Shown: in pieces, positions 18,101 to 26,022 of the stretch
How the letters are laid out: each line of letters starts with the position of its first letter
Position numbering within the stretch: position 1 is the first letter of the stretch
Assembly: GCF_002967715.1 (NCBI RefSeq)
Contig: NZ_PUIA01000074.1
Location: 310,001 to 374,000 of the forward strand
Length of the DNA: 64,000 nt
Direction: 5' to 3'
Origin: Blastopirellula marina
GTDB taxonomy: Bacteria; Planctomycetota; Planctomycetia; Pirellulales; Pirellulaceae
Position numbers and translations under genes: made by a program
Notes under the pieces: generated by a model
The model's database searches: none
What the model saw: only the letters and a program-made list of their open reading frames with translations
What the model was told of the DNA's origin: nothing

Positions 18101-18709
18101 GGTAATTTCAGAGGTATTCGAGAAACCGTGGCAGCCATAGATCCACCCATCAACCCATGGCGTGAACGAGTTGACCATGCCGTGCGTGTCGATGTTCCCT
18201 ACCGAACCATAAAGCTTAGTTCTTTCCTCAGCGATTCCGTCTCCATCGGTATCTGTCACTTTATCGATGTTCGGAATGCTGAAGATAATCGCCTCGTCTC
18301 CCTTGCCAAGCGGTGTCTGGCCGATGGGAATATTCAAACCGGTAACAAACGTGGTTACCTTCTTCCCACGCCCATCTTCCGAAAAACCTTCGACAACGGT
18401 AACCCAATCACTAGGAGCATGCTGACCGACACCTGCGAATCGATCTGGCCGAGGCTGGACACCAGGAGAGTTTGCGGGATAGGGGTACTCGACGCTGCTG
18501 GTAATCCAAAGCCGCCCACGGGCATCGAAATTCAGATTCATGGGCTGCCCAATGTCAGGCTCGCTTACAACCAGCTGAATCTCAAACCCAGGCGGCAGCC
18601 TAAAAAGCTTCTGCTGCTGCTGAGGTGACTTAGGAGGGTCTGCAGCTAGCAACAACGCCCCTGGGGCAAGAACGAACACAACGTGCAAGAGGAAGCAAAT
18701 GGTCTTCAT
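15197..18709 (-). CDS. PVC-type haem-binding CxxCH protein (membrane-bound dehydrogenase-like beta-propeller, HEAT-like repeats, cytochrome c)
   Basis: 1170 residues from the ATG at 18709, where a signal peptide begins (MKTICFLLHVVFVLAPGALLLAA); the open frame continues to 18790 without support. The N-terminal part (about 30-420) is the Pirellula/Verrucomicrobium propeller domain (PPGFEIQLVVSEPDIGQPMN, FDARGRLWI, GPDGALYVADFYNPIIGHYE). The middle (about 450-700) has HEAT-like helical repeats, and a jelly-roll-like region follows. The C-terminal cytochrome c carries CAACHK near residue 1045 and the TIGR02603-type tail (LAPSRNVD, SLMPGNFVEQIPQSEL). Such proteins are exported and thought to oxidise sugars or alcohols with electron transfer through haem. 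The substrate is unknown. It is divergent from the riboswitch-controlled TonB receptor. Confidence 0.9.
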   Translation of the reverse strand: MKTICFLLHVVFVLAPGALLLAADPPKSPQQQQKLFRLPPGFEIQLVVSEPDIGQPMNLNFDARGRLWITSSVEYPYPANSPGVQPRPDRFAGVGQHAPSDWVTVVEGFSEDGRGKKVTTFVTGLNIPIGQTPLGKGDEAIIFSIPNIDKVTDTDGDGIAEERTKLYGSVGNIDTHGMVNSFTPWVDGWIYGCHGFSNTSEITDGQGNMTHMQSGNTYRFKADGSRFEAFTFGQVNPFGMTFDPLGNLYDADCHSMPVYQLLRGAKYPHFGAKPDALGFGPTMINHNHGSTGICGPAYYAAEHFPQAYRDNLFICNPVSQVIHRDQLKQFGSTYQVDTQPDMVRCDDTWFRPVDVIMGPDGALYVADFYNPIIGHYESPLDHPDRDRTHGRVWRIVYSGDDDSSQPLASATDLTTQSVSELVAQLDSTNLLVRTKATNLLVSQYSDAAVLIIESIRDQASPRQLAHALWVLERIKGLTKDEIERFAGHSDRLVRVHLIKALAEREVWTEMDYGIVREALKDRDAFVVRAAVDALGRHPDAANVRPILLAWKQNPAEDTHLDYVIRLALREHFRSAELVALLGSHKWSDEEAGQLTSIAKVSETEPAAQWLILRTDSSSIDWEILRRVARQAASLNDSRMLERIVELTKDSPAWSQLSVLSQFSHAEQEAGRRAFDNPLARAWAERLWSVLSAELASPEAWTLHPIRGEAALAINPWALRDRTTTSGETRSFLDSIVHGEQQTGILRSRSFPLPKEIQFWLCGQDGLPGAKSPESNLIRVLLADGNQVIAQQTVPRNDVASHYALSTGEHAGKPGYVEVVDGNSAAAYAWIAVRDFSPEVPALPLQETGASKADLLQMVRDFRLTSAESRLVEFLADSTLDWESRISIAETLQQLGRGDVLSDNLVNWLLKTDLVPSQRQRTIQLLGRQTNAKVLRSLVEQLKNSTTEQQSEFAFALGNSKEGISALLDAIEHGKASPYVLQNPKWQQETAAVVQSSGLQERIAKLTSGLPSLSDQEQVTIEKIRAIYTSSQPSVEAGAKSFEKRCAACHKIGDQGNLIGPQLDGIGNRPLERIVEDILAPSRNVDAAFKTVLIQTIDGQVVSGLPRREEGEVLVLANAEGKEVRIPQSDIELRKQSPLSLMPGNFVEQIPQSELLDLLRFLETQKTNMSE

Positions 18710-18917
18710 AGAGCAGGCAGGCAAGGATGAGGTGAGCAAAAATGAGCTGTACCCTGAGTATATCTCCGCGACTGAGACTATTCCAACCATTCCGGTAAAC
18801 AGTCATACACGCGACTTTTCCGGCTCGGTAAGCGGGCGCAGTCATTCCGGATTTAAAGGAGCCATGCCCCCGCAAGGTCGATCTAATCAATACGACGTAT
18901 GCGTTTTGCAATTGCTA
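18710..18917. other. Divergent intergenic region upstream of the riboswitch
   Basis: About 208 bases between the haem-protein start and the riboswitch. It must hold promoters for both directions, but I see no box pair good enough to name. Confidence 0.3.
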
Positions 18918-19085
18918 GCAATGCGTGCGTTACCACCGTGTCTTAGGGAACGAGGAAGTGGAGTGCAAGTCTCCCACCGCCCCGCGACTGTAACGAGGAC
19001 GAGCGTCACAAGCCACTGAAGCAACCGCTAGGCTGTTTTGGGAAGGGTGGCGTGAGGATGAATCGAAGTCAGGATATTCGCCCCT
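18918..19085 (+). ncRNA. Cobalamin (adenosylcobalamin-type) riboswitch
   Basis: Conserved elements occur in the right order: GGGAA (18946-18950), GTGGAGTGCAAGTC with its pairing partner CCCAC, the core GCCCCGCGACTGTAA (about 18979-18993; consensus GCCCCCGCAACTGTAA), GCCACTG (19012-19018), GGGAAGG (19040-19046) and the B12 box AAGTCAGGA (19066-19074). Limits of the outer P1 helix are approximate. It lies 52 bases before the TonB receptor start, so it should repress that gene when cobalamin is plentiful. Confidence 0.93.
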
Positions 19086-19108
19086 TCAGACGTTTCTGCA
19101 ATCAAACA

Positions 19109-19127
19109 TTTCCACGAGGGATGGAAA
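19109..19127 (+). promoter_or_regulatory. Hairpin hiding the ribosome site of the TonB receptor
   Basis: Inverted repeat TTTCCA (19109-19114) / TGGAAA (19122-19127) with a seven-base loop. The 3' arm covers the ribosome site GGAAAGG (19123-19129) that lies seven bases before the GTG at 19137. Placed directly behind the riboswitch, it is the likely translational expression platform. Inferred from sequence only. Confidence 0.55.
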
Positions 19128-19136
19128 GGTCAACAC

Positions 19137-21191
19137 GTGAAATGGATTCATGGCTGGGGCCCGCCAAGTTTGGGCTCAATTTGTTTATTGGGAATGGCAT
19201 GCTGGGGTACATCGGCGTCTGCTCAAGACCTGGTATCAACTCAGGCAACTACGGTACAACAAGCGGCCCTTCAAGAAGAAGCGGAAAGTACCGACGCCAC
19301 GGACGACGTGCCAAGCACTTCATCGGTTCCTGATTCTGACGTACCACTTTTGCCTCCAGTCGTCGTTCAAAGCGAACCCAACAGCGGCGATACCCAGCGC
19401 GACTACGATGCAACGTTTTCCAACGCAACCGTCGTCACTCCAACTGCTACTGGTACCGAGGAAAGAAAGTTCGGCGGTACCGTGCAGGTGATCGCCCGTG
19501 ATCAAATTGAAAAGTCCGATGCCTTTACCGTAGGTGAGATTCTCGCTCGACAACCAGGGGTCGATGTGGTGAACTCAGGCGGCCCAGGTGGCGTTCGATC
19601 GATCTTCTTGCGCGGAGCGAACTCGCAGCACACCAAGGTTATGATTGACGGATCACCGGTAAATGATCCCAGCAGCCCCAGCCGTGGTTTCGATGCGGCA
19701 AACCTGACGCTCGATAATGTCGAGCGAATTGAAATTCTTCAGGGGCCTCAAAGCTTACTCTATGGGTCGGAAGCGATCGGCGGTGTCGTGAATATCATCA
19801 CGCGTCGTGGACAAGGTCCGATGTCCGGAGCAATCTCTGCCCAAGGGGGTGCTTTCGGAACACATCGCGAAGGGGGCTACGTTCAAGGCAGTCAGGGAGC
19901 GTTCGATTATTCGTTCTCGGGATCCTGGTTAGATACCCAGTCATTTTCAGCAGCGTCTAGCGGCGTCGAAAACGATCCCTTTGAGGTCGGAGCACTTTCT
20001 GGGGCGTTTGGAGTTCAACTTACCGACAACACCGAATTTGTTTACCGCCTGCGTTATACGGATGCTCGGGCACACATTGACGATGCTTCTTTCTCCATCG
20101 GAATTCCTCCTACGGATGATCTTTTGCGGCTCAATTTGACGAAGAATTTCGTTCAACGATTTGAGATCAACAACACGCTGCTTGATGGCAACATCCAACA
20201 GCAGTTTGCATACGACTACACCGAATACCAACGAAATGATCGGGATGACGTCTTCCCTGCCAATGCCGAAGGAGCAACTCGACAGTTTACCTACCTGGGA
20301 ACGGCACTGTTATGGCCAGACCACGAGTTTTCCGTTGGCGTGCAGCACTGGGATGAATCGGCAACCACCGAGTATCTTCCTTCTCCGCCTGAATCGGCGA
20401 GTCAGTATCAGTCCGGCATCTTCTTCCAGGACCAGATTTCTTTTTGGAATCGCCTACATTTGACCGCCGGAGTACGCTGGGACGATCATAGTGCGGCAGG
20501 TGCACATCAAACGTATCGAACGACCGCGGCCTACGAAATCCATGAGACCAACACACGTCTTCGAGCAAGTCTAGGCACCGGTTACCGAGCCCCTGCGTTG
20601 TCGGAAAACCTCTTTCCTTTTGGAACGCCGAACTTGCGTCCCGAGCAGAGCCGAGGCTGGGAATATGGGATCGATCAATCGCTGTTCGACGACGATGTTG
20701 TTTTGGGAGCGACCTACTTCCGCAACGACTACCAAGATTTAATACTCTTCGATCCAATGACCTTTACACTCCTGAACATCGGTCAGGCTCGCTCTCATGG
20801 CGTGGAATTGACCGCTGATTGGTATATCAGCCCAGCGTGGACGGTGTGGGGATCTTATACGCATACCGATACCTGGGATGCCGATACGGGCCTTCCTTTG
20901 GTGCGCCGTCCCAAAGACAAAGGGACGTTTGGTATTACACGATACTTTGGATCTGGTTGCGGTTCGATAACGCTGGCTGCTCGCATGGTCGGTAATCGCT
21001 TGGATGCCCGTGATGGATCCGTTGTATTGGCTAACTACAACGTGATCGACGTGTATGGCGACTATTGGATTCGTCCGAACATGCGTTGGTTCTACAAGAT
21101 CGATAACCTCTTCAACGAGCAATACGAAGAGGTCACTGGCTACGCGACTTCCGATGCGGCCATCTATAGCGGCGTCGAGTGGACGTTCTAA
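19137..21191 (+). CDS. TonB-dependent outer-membrane receptor, probably for cobalamin (BtuB-like)
   Basis: 684 residues with a GTG start at 19137 (ribosome site GGAAAGG). A signal peptide ends near ASAQ (about residue 29); a low-complexity linker follows. The plug domain is at about 110-230 (QVIARDQIEKSDAFTVGEIL, QPGVDV, SIFLRGANSQHTKVMIDGSP, IEILQGPQSLLYGSEAIGG, VVNIITRRG). A beta-barrel fills the rest and ends in a C-terminal aromatic (VEWTF), as outer-membrane barrels do. BtuB-like receptors take up vitamin B12; the cobalamin riboswitch just upstream supports that ligand here. A terminator follows, so it is monocistronic. No BtuF/BtuCD genes are nearby. Confidence 0.9.
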   Translation: MKWIHGWGPPSLGSICLLGMACWGTSASAQDLVSTQATTVQQAALQEEAESTDATDDVPSTSSVPDSDVPLLPPVVVQSEPNSGDTQRDYDATFSNATVVTPTATGTEERKFGGTVQVIARDQIEKSDAFTVGEILARQPGVDVVNSGGPGGVRSIFLRGANSQHTKVMIDGSPVNDPSSPSRGFDAANLTLDNVERIEILQGPQSLLYGSEAIGGVVNIITRRGQGPMSGAISAQGGAFGTHREGGYVQGSQGAFDYSFSGSWLDTQSFSAASSGVENDPFEVGALSGAFGVQLTDNTEFVYRLRYTDARAHIDDASFSIGIPPTDDLLRLNLTKNFVQRFEINNTLLDGNIQQQFAYDYTEYQRNDRDDVFPANAEGATRQFTYLGTALLWPDHEFSVGVQHWDESATTEYLPSPPESASQYQSGIFFQDQISFWNRLHLTAGVRWDDHSAAGAHQTYRTTAAYEIHETNTRLRASLGTGYRAPALSENLFPFGTPNLRPEQSRGWEYGIDQSLFDDDVVLGATYFRNDYQDLILFDPMTFTLLNIGQARSHGVELTADWYISPAWTVWGSYTHTDTWDADTGLPLVRRPKDKGTFGITRYFGSGCGSITLAARMVGNRLDARDGSVVLANYNVIDVYGDYWIRPNMRWFYKIDNLFNEQYEEVTGYATSDAAIYSGVEWTF

Positions 21192-21218
21192 TCCGATGTC
21201 CACCAAGTCCTGACGCGT

Positions 21219-21255
21219 AAGGCCCTTTGTGATCCGTCCACGAAGGGCCTTTTTT
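21219..21255 (+). terminator. Rho-independent terminator after the TonB receptor
   Basis: Stem AAGGCCCTT (21219-21227) with AAGGGCCTT (21243-21251), followed by six Ts (21250-21255). It lies 27 bases after the stop. The T-run overlaps the end of the converging small gene. Confidence 0.9.
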
Positions 21256-21580
21256 ATGCGATTATCCGGCACCCTATTAGATTTTGCCGCAGGCGTTTAA
21301 TCCCCTCAGCAGACAGTCCCGTCCCCGACAGCGTCATTAGCTTGAGACCTGGGTGTCGAAGGATCGATTCGATGGCGGCGTCCGTTAATGGAGCCTTCTC
21401 GCAGTTCAAGACCTCCAGGCTTTGAAGCACGTCGAAATGCCGTAGCGATTGGTCATCGGGCTTCCATTCACATCCCGAGAAGTCCAACGTATGCACTTGG
21501 CCGCTCTTTCGTAGACGAATGAGCGCGCCTTGCGATTTCAGGAAGTCAATTATCTCTACCGGATCGGGCTGTTTCGGCAT
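21254..21580 (-). CDS. Small leucine-rich-repeat-like protein of unknown function
   Basis: 108 residues from the ATG at 21580, seven bases after the phosphoesterase stop; a longer frame reaching 21631 would overlap that gene. The pattern LRHFDVLQSLEVLNCEKAPLT, DAAIESILRHPGLKLMTLSG and LSAEGIKRLRQNL resembles the cysteine-containing or F-box-type leucine-rich repeats common in planctomycetes. No signal peptide or catalytic motif is seen. It is probably co-transcribed with the phosphoesterase gene. Confidence 0.6.
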   Translation of the reverse strand: MPKQPDPVEIIDFLKSQGALIRLRKSGQVHTLDFSGCEWKPDDQSLRHFDVLQSLEVLNCEKAPLTDAAIESILRHPGLKLMTLSGTGLSAEGIKRLRQNLIGCRIIA

Positions 21581-21587
21581 TGGATGT

Positions 21588-22340
21588 TCACGCGAGACGT
21601 GAGGTATCAGCGAAAGGCTGGCACTGGCCATCGAGTTTCATCGGCAGCATGTTGAACTTCAAACCTGAAATCGATGCTCCGCCATTGTGGAAATGAATTC
21701 CACGAAAAGCATAATCGCTCATAGGAACGTGGGTATGTCCAAAGTAGACGTTTTGTACGGAACTACCCATATCCACTTTCTCGTTGGTAAGGTAGTCCCA
21801 GATTCTTCCAGCGACAACGCGACGAGGATTGGCCAATTTGCCGACCACAGCGTGAAGGCGAGAGCGAATGGCCATTTCGTAAATCTGGTGGCGATATTCA
21901 GGCTGCTTGAATTGATGCTTCCGGTTTCGCTGTGTGGCCAGCGCCAGATTGGTACGTTGCTTTAGGTGCACCGCATCGCCATGCAACATGACCGCCGAAC
22001 CGATACGAAGGAAGTACGGTTCCCAGTGAAAGTTTTCGTTCGCTTCAGCCACGTCTCCAAGCCGACTCACAAAGTCAGCGTGGCAATCATGGTTGCCCAG
22101 CAAATAGTGAAATTGACAATTTCTATTCGACTCGACCAGGTCAGTCAGCCACTGCATCGAAGCGTCGATAGTTGCCTCGACCGATGGTAGTGTCGTCCAC
22201 GAAAAGTCAACGATGTCTCCGCCCAGTACGAACACGCGAGCCTCGGCGGCGCGGGACAGTATCTCGTCTTCATGTTCGTGGTAGATCGAGCGCCGAGAAA
22301 ACATGTGAAGATCGGAAAGGAACCAATCCATACTTTCCAT
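21588..22340 (-). CDS. Metallophosphoesterase (calcineurin-like; UDP-2,3-diacylglucosamine hydrolase-like)
   Basis: 250 residues from the ATG at 22340 (or 247 from the ATG at 22331, which has a better-spaced GAGG). The frame extends to 22520 without similarity. Metal-binding motifs of the fold are in order: DLH in WFLSDLHMFSRRS, GGDIVD at about 38-43, GNHDCH at about 81-86, LHGDAVH at about 115-121 and FGHTHVP at about 210-216. The family includes LpxH and nucleotide phosphatases; which substrate is used here cannot be decided. Confidence 0.8.
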   Translation of the reverse strand: MESMDWFLSDLHMFSRRSIYHEHEDEILSRAAEARVFVLGGDIVDFSWTTLPSVEATIDASMQWLTDLVESNRNCQFHYLLGNHDCHADFVSRLGDVAEANENFHWEPYFLRIGSAVMLHGDAVHLKQRTNLALATQRNRKHQFKQPEYRHQIYEMAIRSRLHAVVGKLANPRRVVAGRIWDYLTNEKVDMGSSVQNVYFGHTHVPMSDYAFRGIHFHNGGASISGLKFNMLPMKLDGQCQPFADTSRLA

Positions 22341-22426
22341 CCTCAAAAACACAATGGGCAACAAATGGATAACCGTTGTCCTATTGTAACATGTCGAACA
22401 CCCAGGAAAGATACACCGCCGGCGTT

Positions 22427-23368
22427 TTAATGCGTTATGTATCGATCCCCAGAGATCTCGAGGGATGAAAAAAAATAGAGAACTTCGGGCGAACGAAGCA
22501 TCTCGCGTTTTCCTGACCACATGGCGGTGATTGTCTTGCCTTTTGCCGAGAATTTACATACGACCGCGACATCTTTTGTTAGGCGACTATCCTTGCTGAC
22601 AAGAATGTAGCGGTGAACAGCTACTGAATCGGTTCGATAGGTGACATCAGAACTGATTTTCATAACGTTTCCGGCAGGTACTCCCTGAAAAATCTCATCA
22701 CGCTCCACCTTAGCAAAGAACTCGTTCCATTCCGGATGTGACTCCTTACGAAATTCCACTCTCAAGGTGCCGAACTCTTGATCCTTGAGCGTAAGTGTTC
22801 GTATCTGGTCCTCATCCTCCGTCTGAATCCTCGGATCGCCTGGCATGCGAACGGTGTAGCCCCAATGAGTGTCGCTATACGGCCTCCAAGTTCCATTCAG
22901 GTTCTCTGTATCGACAACCCGTGGATCGGCCAGTTCCAGCGGAATGGCGTTCTTGTCGTATGCATATTGAAAAGCAATGACCGTTCCAACGATAAGCAAG
23001 ATTGCTGCCACACACCCGCTGCCAATCAGAACGGTCATCTGCCGCCGCTGTTTTCGCTGCCTGGCAGACGTCACATTGGCAGCATATAAAGCGTCTACAT
23101 CTTCGTGGGTGTCAAAGAATGCATCAGCGGAAGACTCAGCAGACAAAGTATCGGGTGAAGAGGAATTAACGCTGGAGTCGCCTGCCTCACCTTCAAGCGT
23201 TTTATTTCCAGCAGACTCAGATACCTTCGGAGCTATGGTAGTGCGGCTTCCACCTGAAGCGACACGAAATGGCTCGCCGCAACGAGGGCAGCGGACCGCC
23301 TTGCCAACCAAGTGGTCTTTTACTTTGAAGGCTGAATCACAGTTCGTACACTTAGCAATCGCCGTCAC
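22427..23368 (-). CDS. MJ0042-type zinc-ribbon membrane protein
   Basis: 313 residues. An N-terminal zinc ribbon of the MJ0042 type (KCTNCDSAF...VRCPRCGEPF, Cys pairs at 7/10 and 28/31) precedes a low-complexity Ser/Thr/Glu linker. One transmembrane helix follows at about 108-132 (MTVLIGSGCVAAILLIVGTV). The C-terminal 180 residues form a soluble domain starting TWRPYSDTHWGYTVRMPG. The topology suggests a cytosolic finger and an external domain. It has the same order of parts as the next gene upstream (23440-25146), so the two are probably divergent paralogues. Function unknown; no enzyme motif is seen. Confidence 0.7.
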   Translation of the reverse strand: MTAIAKCTNCDSAFKVKDHLVGKAVRCPRCGEPFRVASGGSRTTIAPKVSESAGNKTLEGEAGDSSVNSSSPDTLSAESSADAFFDTHEDVDALYAANVTSARQRKQRRQMTVLIGSGCVAAILLIVGTVIAFQYAYDKNAIPLELADPRVVDTENLNGTWRPYSDTHWGYTVRMPGDPRIQTEDEDQIRTLTLKDQEFGTLRVEFRKESHPEWNEFFAKVERDEIFQGVPAGNVMKISSDVTYRTDSVAVHRYILVSKDSRLTKDVAVVCKFSAKGKTITAMWSGKREMLRSPEVLYFFSSLEISGDRYITH

Positions 23369-23439
23369 GCCAAACCTGCCGATCTACGGTAAGGCTGTTG
23401 TTGAAAGGGAGACTGACAACTTAAGTGGACTTGTGCGGA

Positions 23440-25146
23440 CTAACCCGAACCGGGGTAGGGATTGCCTTTCACGTTGATCGATTGAAAGAACTTGTTCACT
23501 TCCGATGTGGATTGGCTGCCCGACCAAAGGAACATGAACATACGTTGCTGTGTGAAGAGGAGCACTACCCGACTTTTCCCCGGTCGGCTCCGCAGGATGT
23601 CCGCCGAAAAGTGATACTCAAAAAGCGGGTAGTTGTCGAGCGTCATCGAATCAGTCTTGGTGAGGTACTTGCTTGCACCCATCAGGTTCTGCATACCAAA
23701 GACTTCGAGCTGTTCTTTCGATGGCATTTGGCCCGATTGAGGCGGGTTTCCTGGGATCGAAGAGCTGTACATCATGACGAACGACGTGTCGTTGCGAATG
23801 ATGCGATACCCTTCGACCTTCGTCCCTAACCAGGGTCTCTCGATACTTGGAATCGGATCGAAGTTTGATGGAAACTTAACAGTTACCAGCCCCGCCGGCC
23901 CGCGAGCTTCGGTTGGAAACTGACTTGTCACCTGTGTGACGTAATCAAACTTGTTCGCCCCACCGCCACTTGATCCAAGCGTGCTGCTGATCGTGCTGAC
24001 GGCATAAATCAACATAATCAAAAGACCAACGCCAAAGACAACCCCGACCGCGCTGACCACGAGTGTCGAATTGACGGGCAGCGAAAATCCTCCGGACTCT
24101 TTGGTCTGGCCAAAACCTTCTTGCTCGGCCAAGACTTGAGCGACTTGGTCGACGTACTTCGAGCCTTCCACGGCCTCCAGATCGTCGATCGAGCAGCCGC
24201 GTCCGAGAAGCTGCTTGGCAGCGGCCATGGCCCTTTCGAGAAGCGCGGGAGCTTGAGTGTAGATATCGTCGTGCTGACCAGGCAGGGCAGGGCGGTAGAA
24301 GCCGCCCTCGTTGTCGGCAGTCACAACGTCATCGGTAAAGGTGCCTTCAATGACTTTCTCTTTCGCCGAACGGTGAAAGCCTGCTTTGTCCTGACTCGGC
24401 TTCTTGGCTGGTTTGGAAGTCTCTTCGGTGACCCCGGCGATCAGTTCGTCCTCGTCGATGTCCATGCTGCTGGCAGAGGACGAGGCTGGTTTTGCCGGCT
24501 TATCTTCTTGAAGACCAAGTTCCGAATCGACGATCGGTGCTTCCTCGCCGGGACGGGAAGCTTCGATGCGAATTTCTTTTTCGTCAGGGGAAATCAGCGG
24601 GGTGAATTCCGAGGGGGAGGAAGCTGGGGCCTGCATTGAGGCAACTCCACCTGCTTGCTCCTTCAGGAAATCCTTTGGTGGATTACATGGCGCTCCCCAT
24701 GGAACTTCTAGCGCTGGAATATGTCGATCACCTGGCAGAATAACGGCCGAGAGAGTTCGGCGACTACGAAGGATGGGGCTTTCCTTACCAGCCGGAATCT
24801 GATGAAGCTGCTTCTTGGCAGCAGACTCGTCGGCCGCAACATTGCCTGATTCTGGTTCGCCTGACCATTTGGGTCGACCAGACGATTTTGCTGGGGAAGG
24901 CTTTTTCCCTGCAACGCCCTTCTCGCCAAGCACCTTAGAACCCGAGTGGCTCTTGGGTATTACCTTCGATTTCGAGAGATTCGCCGCCGATCCATGCTGT
25001 GCTTTTTCTTCGCTGGAAGGAGCCGTGTCAGTTAGTTTGACATCAAACACCTTTTTACATTTGGGGCAACGCACTGACTTGCCATTAAGCTCGGCTTTGG
25101 CTTTAAACTTGGTCTGGCAATGAGTGCACTGTGCGTATGAGGTCAT
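23440..25146 (-). CDS. MJ0042-type zinc-ribbon membrane protein, long form
   Basis: 568 residues from the ATG at 25146, immediately before the finger (TSYAQCTHCQTKF...VRCPKCKKVF); the frame continues to 25191. A long charged, disordered linker rich in Lys, Ser, Glu and Pro fills about 35-300. A helical part with QLLGRGCSIDDLEAV precedes a transmembrane helix at about 354-376 (LVVSAVGVVFGVGLLIMLIYAV). A C-terminal domain of about 180 residues follows and contains PWLGTKVEGYRIIRND. It lies 71 bases upstream of its likely paralogue and is probably co-transcribed. Function unknown. Confidence 0.7.
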   Translation of the reverse strand: MTSYAQCTHCQTKFKAKAELNGKSVRCPKCKKVFDVKLTDTAPSSEEKAQHGSAANLSKSKVIPKSHSGSKVLGEKGVAGKKPSPAKSSGRPKWSGEPESGNVAADESAAKKQLHQIPAGKESPILRSRRTLSAVILPGDRHIPALEVPWGAPCNPPKDFLKEQAGGVASMQAPASSPSEFTPLISPDEKEIRIEASRPGEEAPIVDSELGLQEDKPAKPASSSASSMDIDEDELIAGVTEETSKPAKKPSQDKAGFHRSAKEKVIEGTFTDDVVTADNEGGFYRPALPGQHDDIYTQAPALLERAMAAAKQLLGRGCSIDDLEAVEGSKYVDQVAQVLAEQEGFGQTKESGGFSLPVNSTLVVSAVGVVFGVGLLIMLIYAVSTISSTLGSSGGGANKFDYVTQVTSQFPTEARGPAGLVTVKFPSNFDPIPSIERPWLGTKVEGYRIIRNDTSFVMMYSSSIPGNPPQSGQMPSKEQLEVFGMQNLMGASKYLTKTDSMTLDNYPLFEYHFSADILRSRPGKSRVVLLFTQQRMFMFLWSGSQSTSEVNKFFQSINVKGNPYPGSG

Positions 25147-25271
25147 CCTGAGCCCAGATTTGCAACAATTAGCGGTCGAGTCGGTAGTCAATCACGTTGT
25201 TTGATACCCCCTCATTCTCACTGGGGGGGCAGCAAATTTCAACCGCGCAACTGGTGATCTGTTCCGGTCAA

Positions 25272-25916
25272 TTAACCTTTTTGCGGAATCACAACCCGAA
25301 CAACCACTTCGCGTTTCGATTTCCCAAGAGAAAAAGGCATTGTCTGGTAGGTCTCGGCATAAGATCGCCGAAAACGAAGCGTGTAGTCATCGCTGGGCGT
25401 AAACTCGACGGGAACACTAAAACTTCCGTCCGGACGCGTTAGGTAGGCATTCAGGCACTGTGTGGGCCCGAGAAGATCGACTGGCAAATTGGCCACGGGG
25501 TGGTCATTTTCGTCAACCGCGATTCCTCGGATCACGCCATGATCTTCTTCCAAGCGGTCCGCCTCGGACATTTTCAAGATTAGTTGCTTTAAATCGTCGG
25601 GCTCGGAAGTGCGAATCACAACCCGATCATTGTCAAAATCGGCTTGTAAACCGCCAGAAAGCGCGACCGAGTCCTCCGCTTTTGAGAATAGCCATCGGAC
25701 ATCGCGGTAATTGGCCCGATACTCGGCCGTGGGCAAGACTTCATCGCCTGCCAGTAAGGGAGACGCCAAAAGCGCCTTAGCTTCGGTAGAAGAAGGATCA
25801 AGAAAATAGGTCGTCAAACGGCCTCGATAGCGCCATTGGGTTGTGAGAACGATTGCGATTGCAACCACAACAAACAGCCCCAGAAGACTCTTCAGACTAA
25901 AGCGAAAACCCAGCAT
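25272..25916 (-). CDS. Membrane-anchored protein with carboxypeptidase-regulatory-like domain
   Basis: 214 residues from the ATG at 25916; a longer frame begins at 25967. The N-terminus RFSLKSLLGLFVVVAIAIV is a transmembrane anchor of a kind frequent in planctomycete proteins. A C-terminal beta-sandwich-like part (about 140-205: GVIRGIAVDENDHPVANLPV and PDGSFSVPVEF) fits the carboxypeptidase-regulatory / CarboxypepD_reg fold. No catalytic residues are recognised. Function unknown. Confidence 0.6.
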   Translation of the reverse strand: MLGFRFSLKSLLGLFVVVAIAIVLTTQWRYRGRLTTYFLDPSSTEAKALLASPLLAGDEVLPTAEYRANYRDVRWLFSKAEDSVALSGGLQADFDNDRVVIRTSEPDDLKQLILKMSEADRLEEDHGVIRGIAVDENDHPVANLPVDLLGPTQCLNAYLTRPDGSFSVPVEFTPSDDYTLRFRRSYAETYQTMPFSLGKSKREVVVRVVIPQKG

Positions 25917-26022
25917 TCGCTCAAAATCCCCTTCGGAATTCAAAAATGGACGACACATGCCGTCCATTTAATCAATACCGTCGCCGGGGAAAAGAATCAA
26001 CGTCTAAGCGGAAAGAGTCGTT

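Noticed and set aside
18077-18628. 183-codon plus-strand open frame
   Set aside because: Antisense to the propeller domain of the PVC haem protein.
20739-21272. 177-codon minus-strand open frame
   Set aside because: Antisense to the TonB receptor barrel; no family similarity and it would cross the terminator.
24121-24639. 172-codon plus-strand open frame
   Set aside because: Antisense to the disordered linker of the zinc-ribbon protein, where biased composition keeps other frames open.
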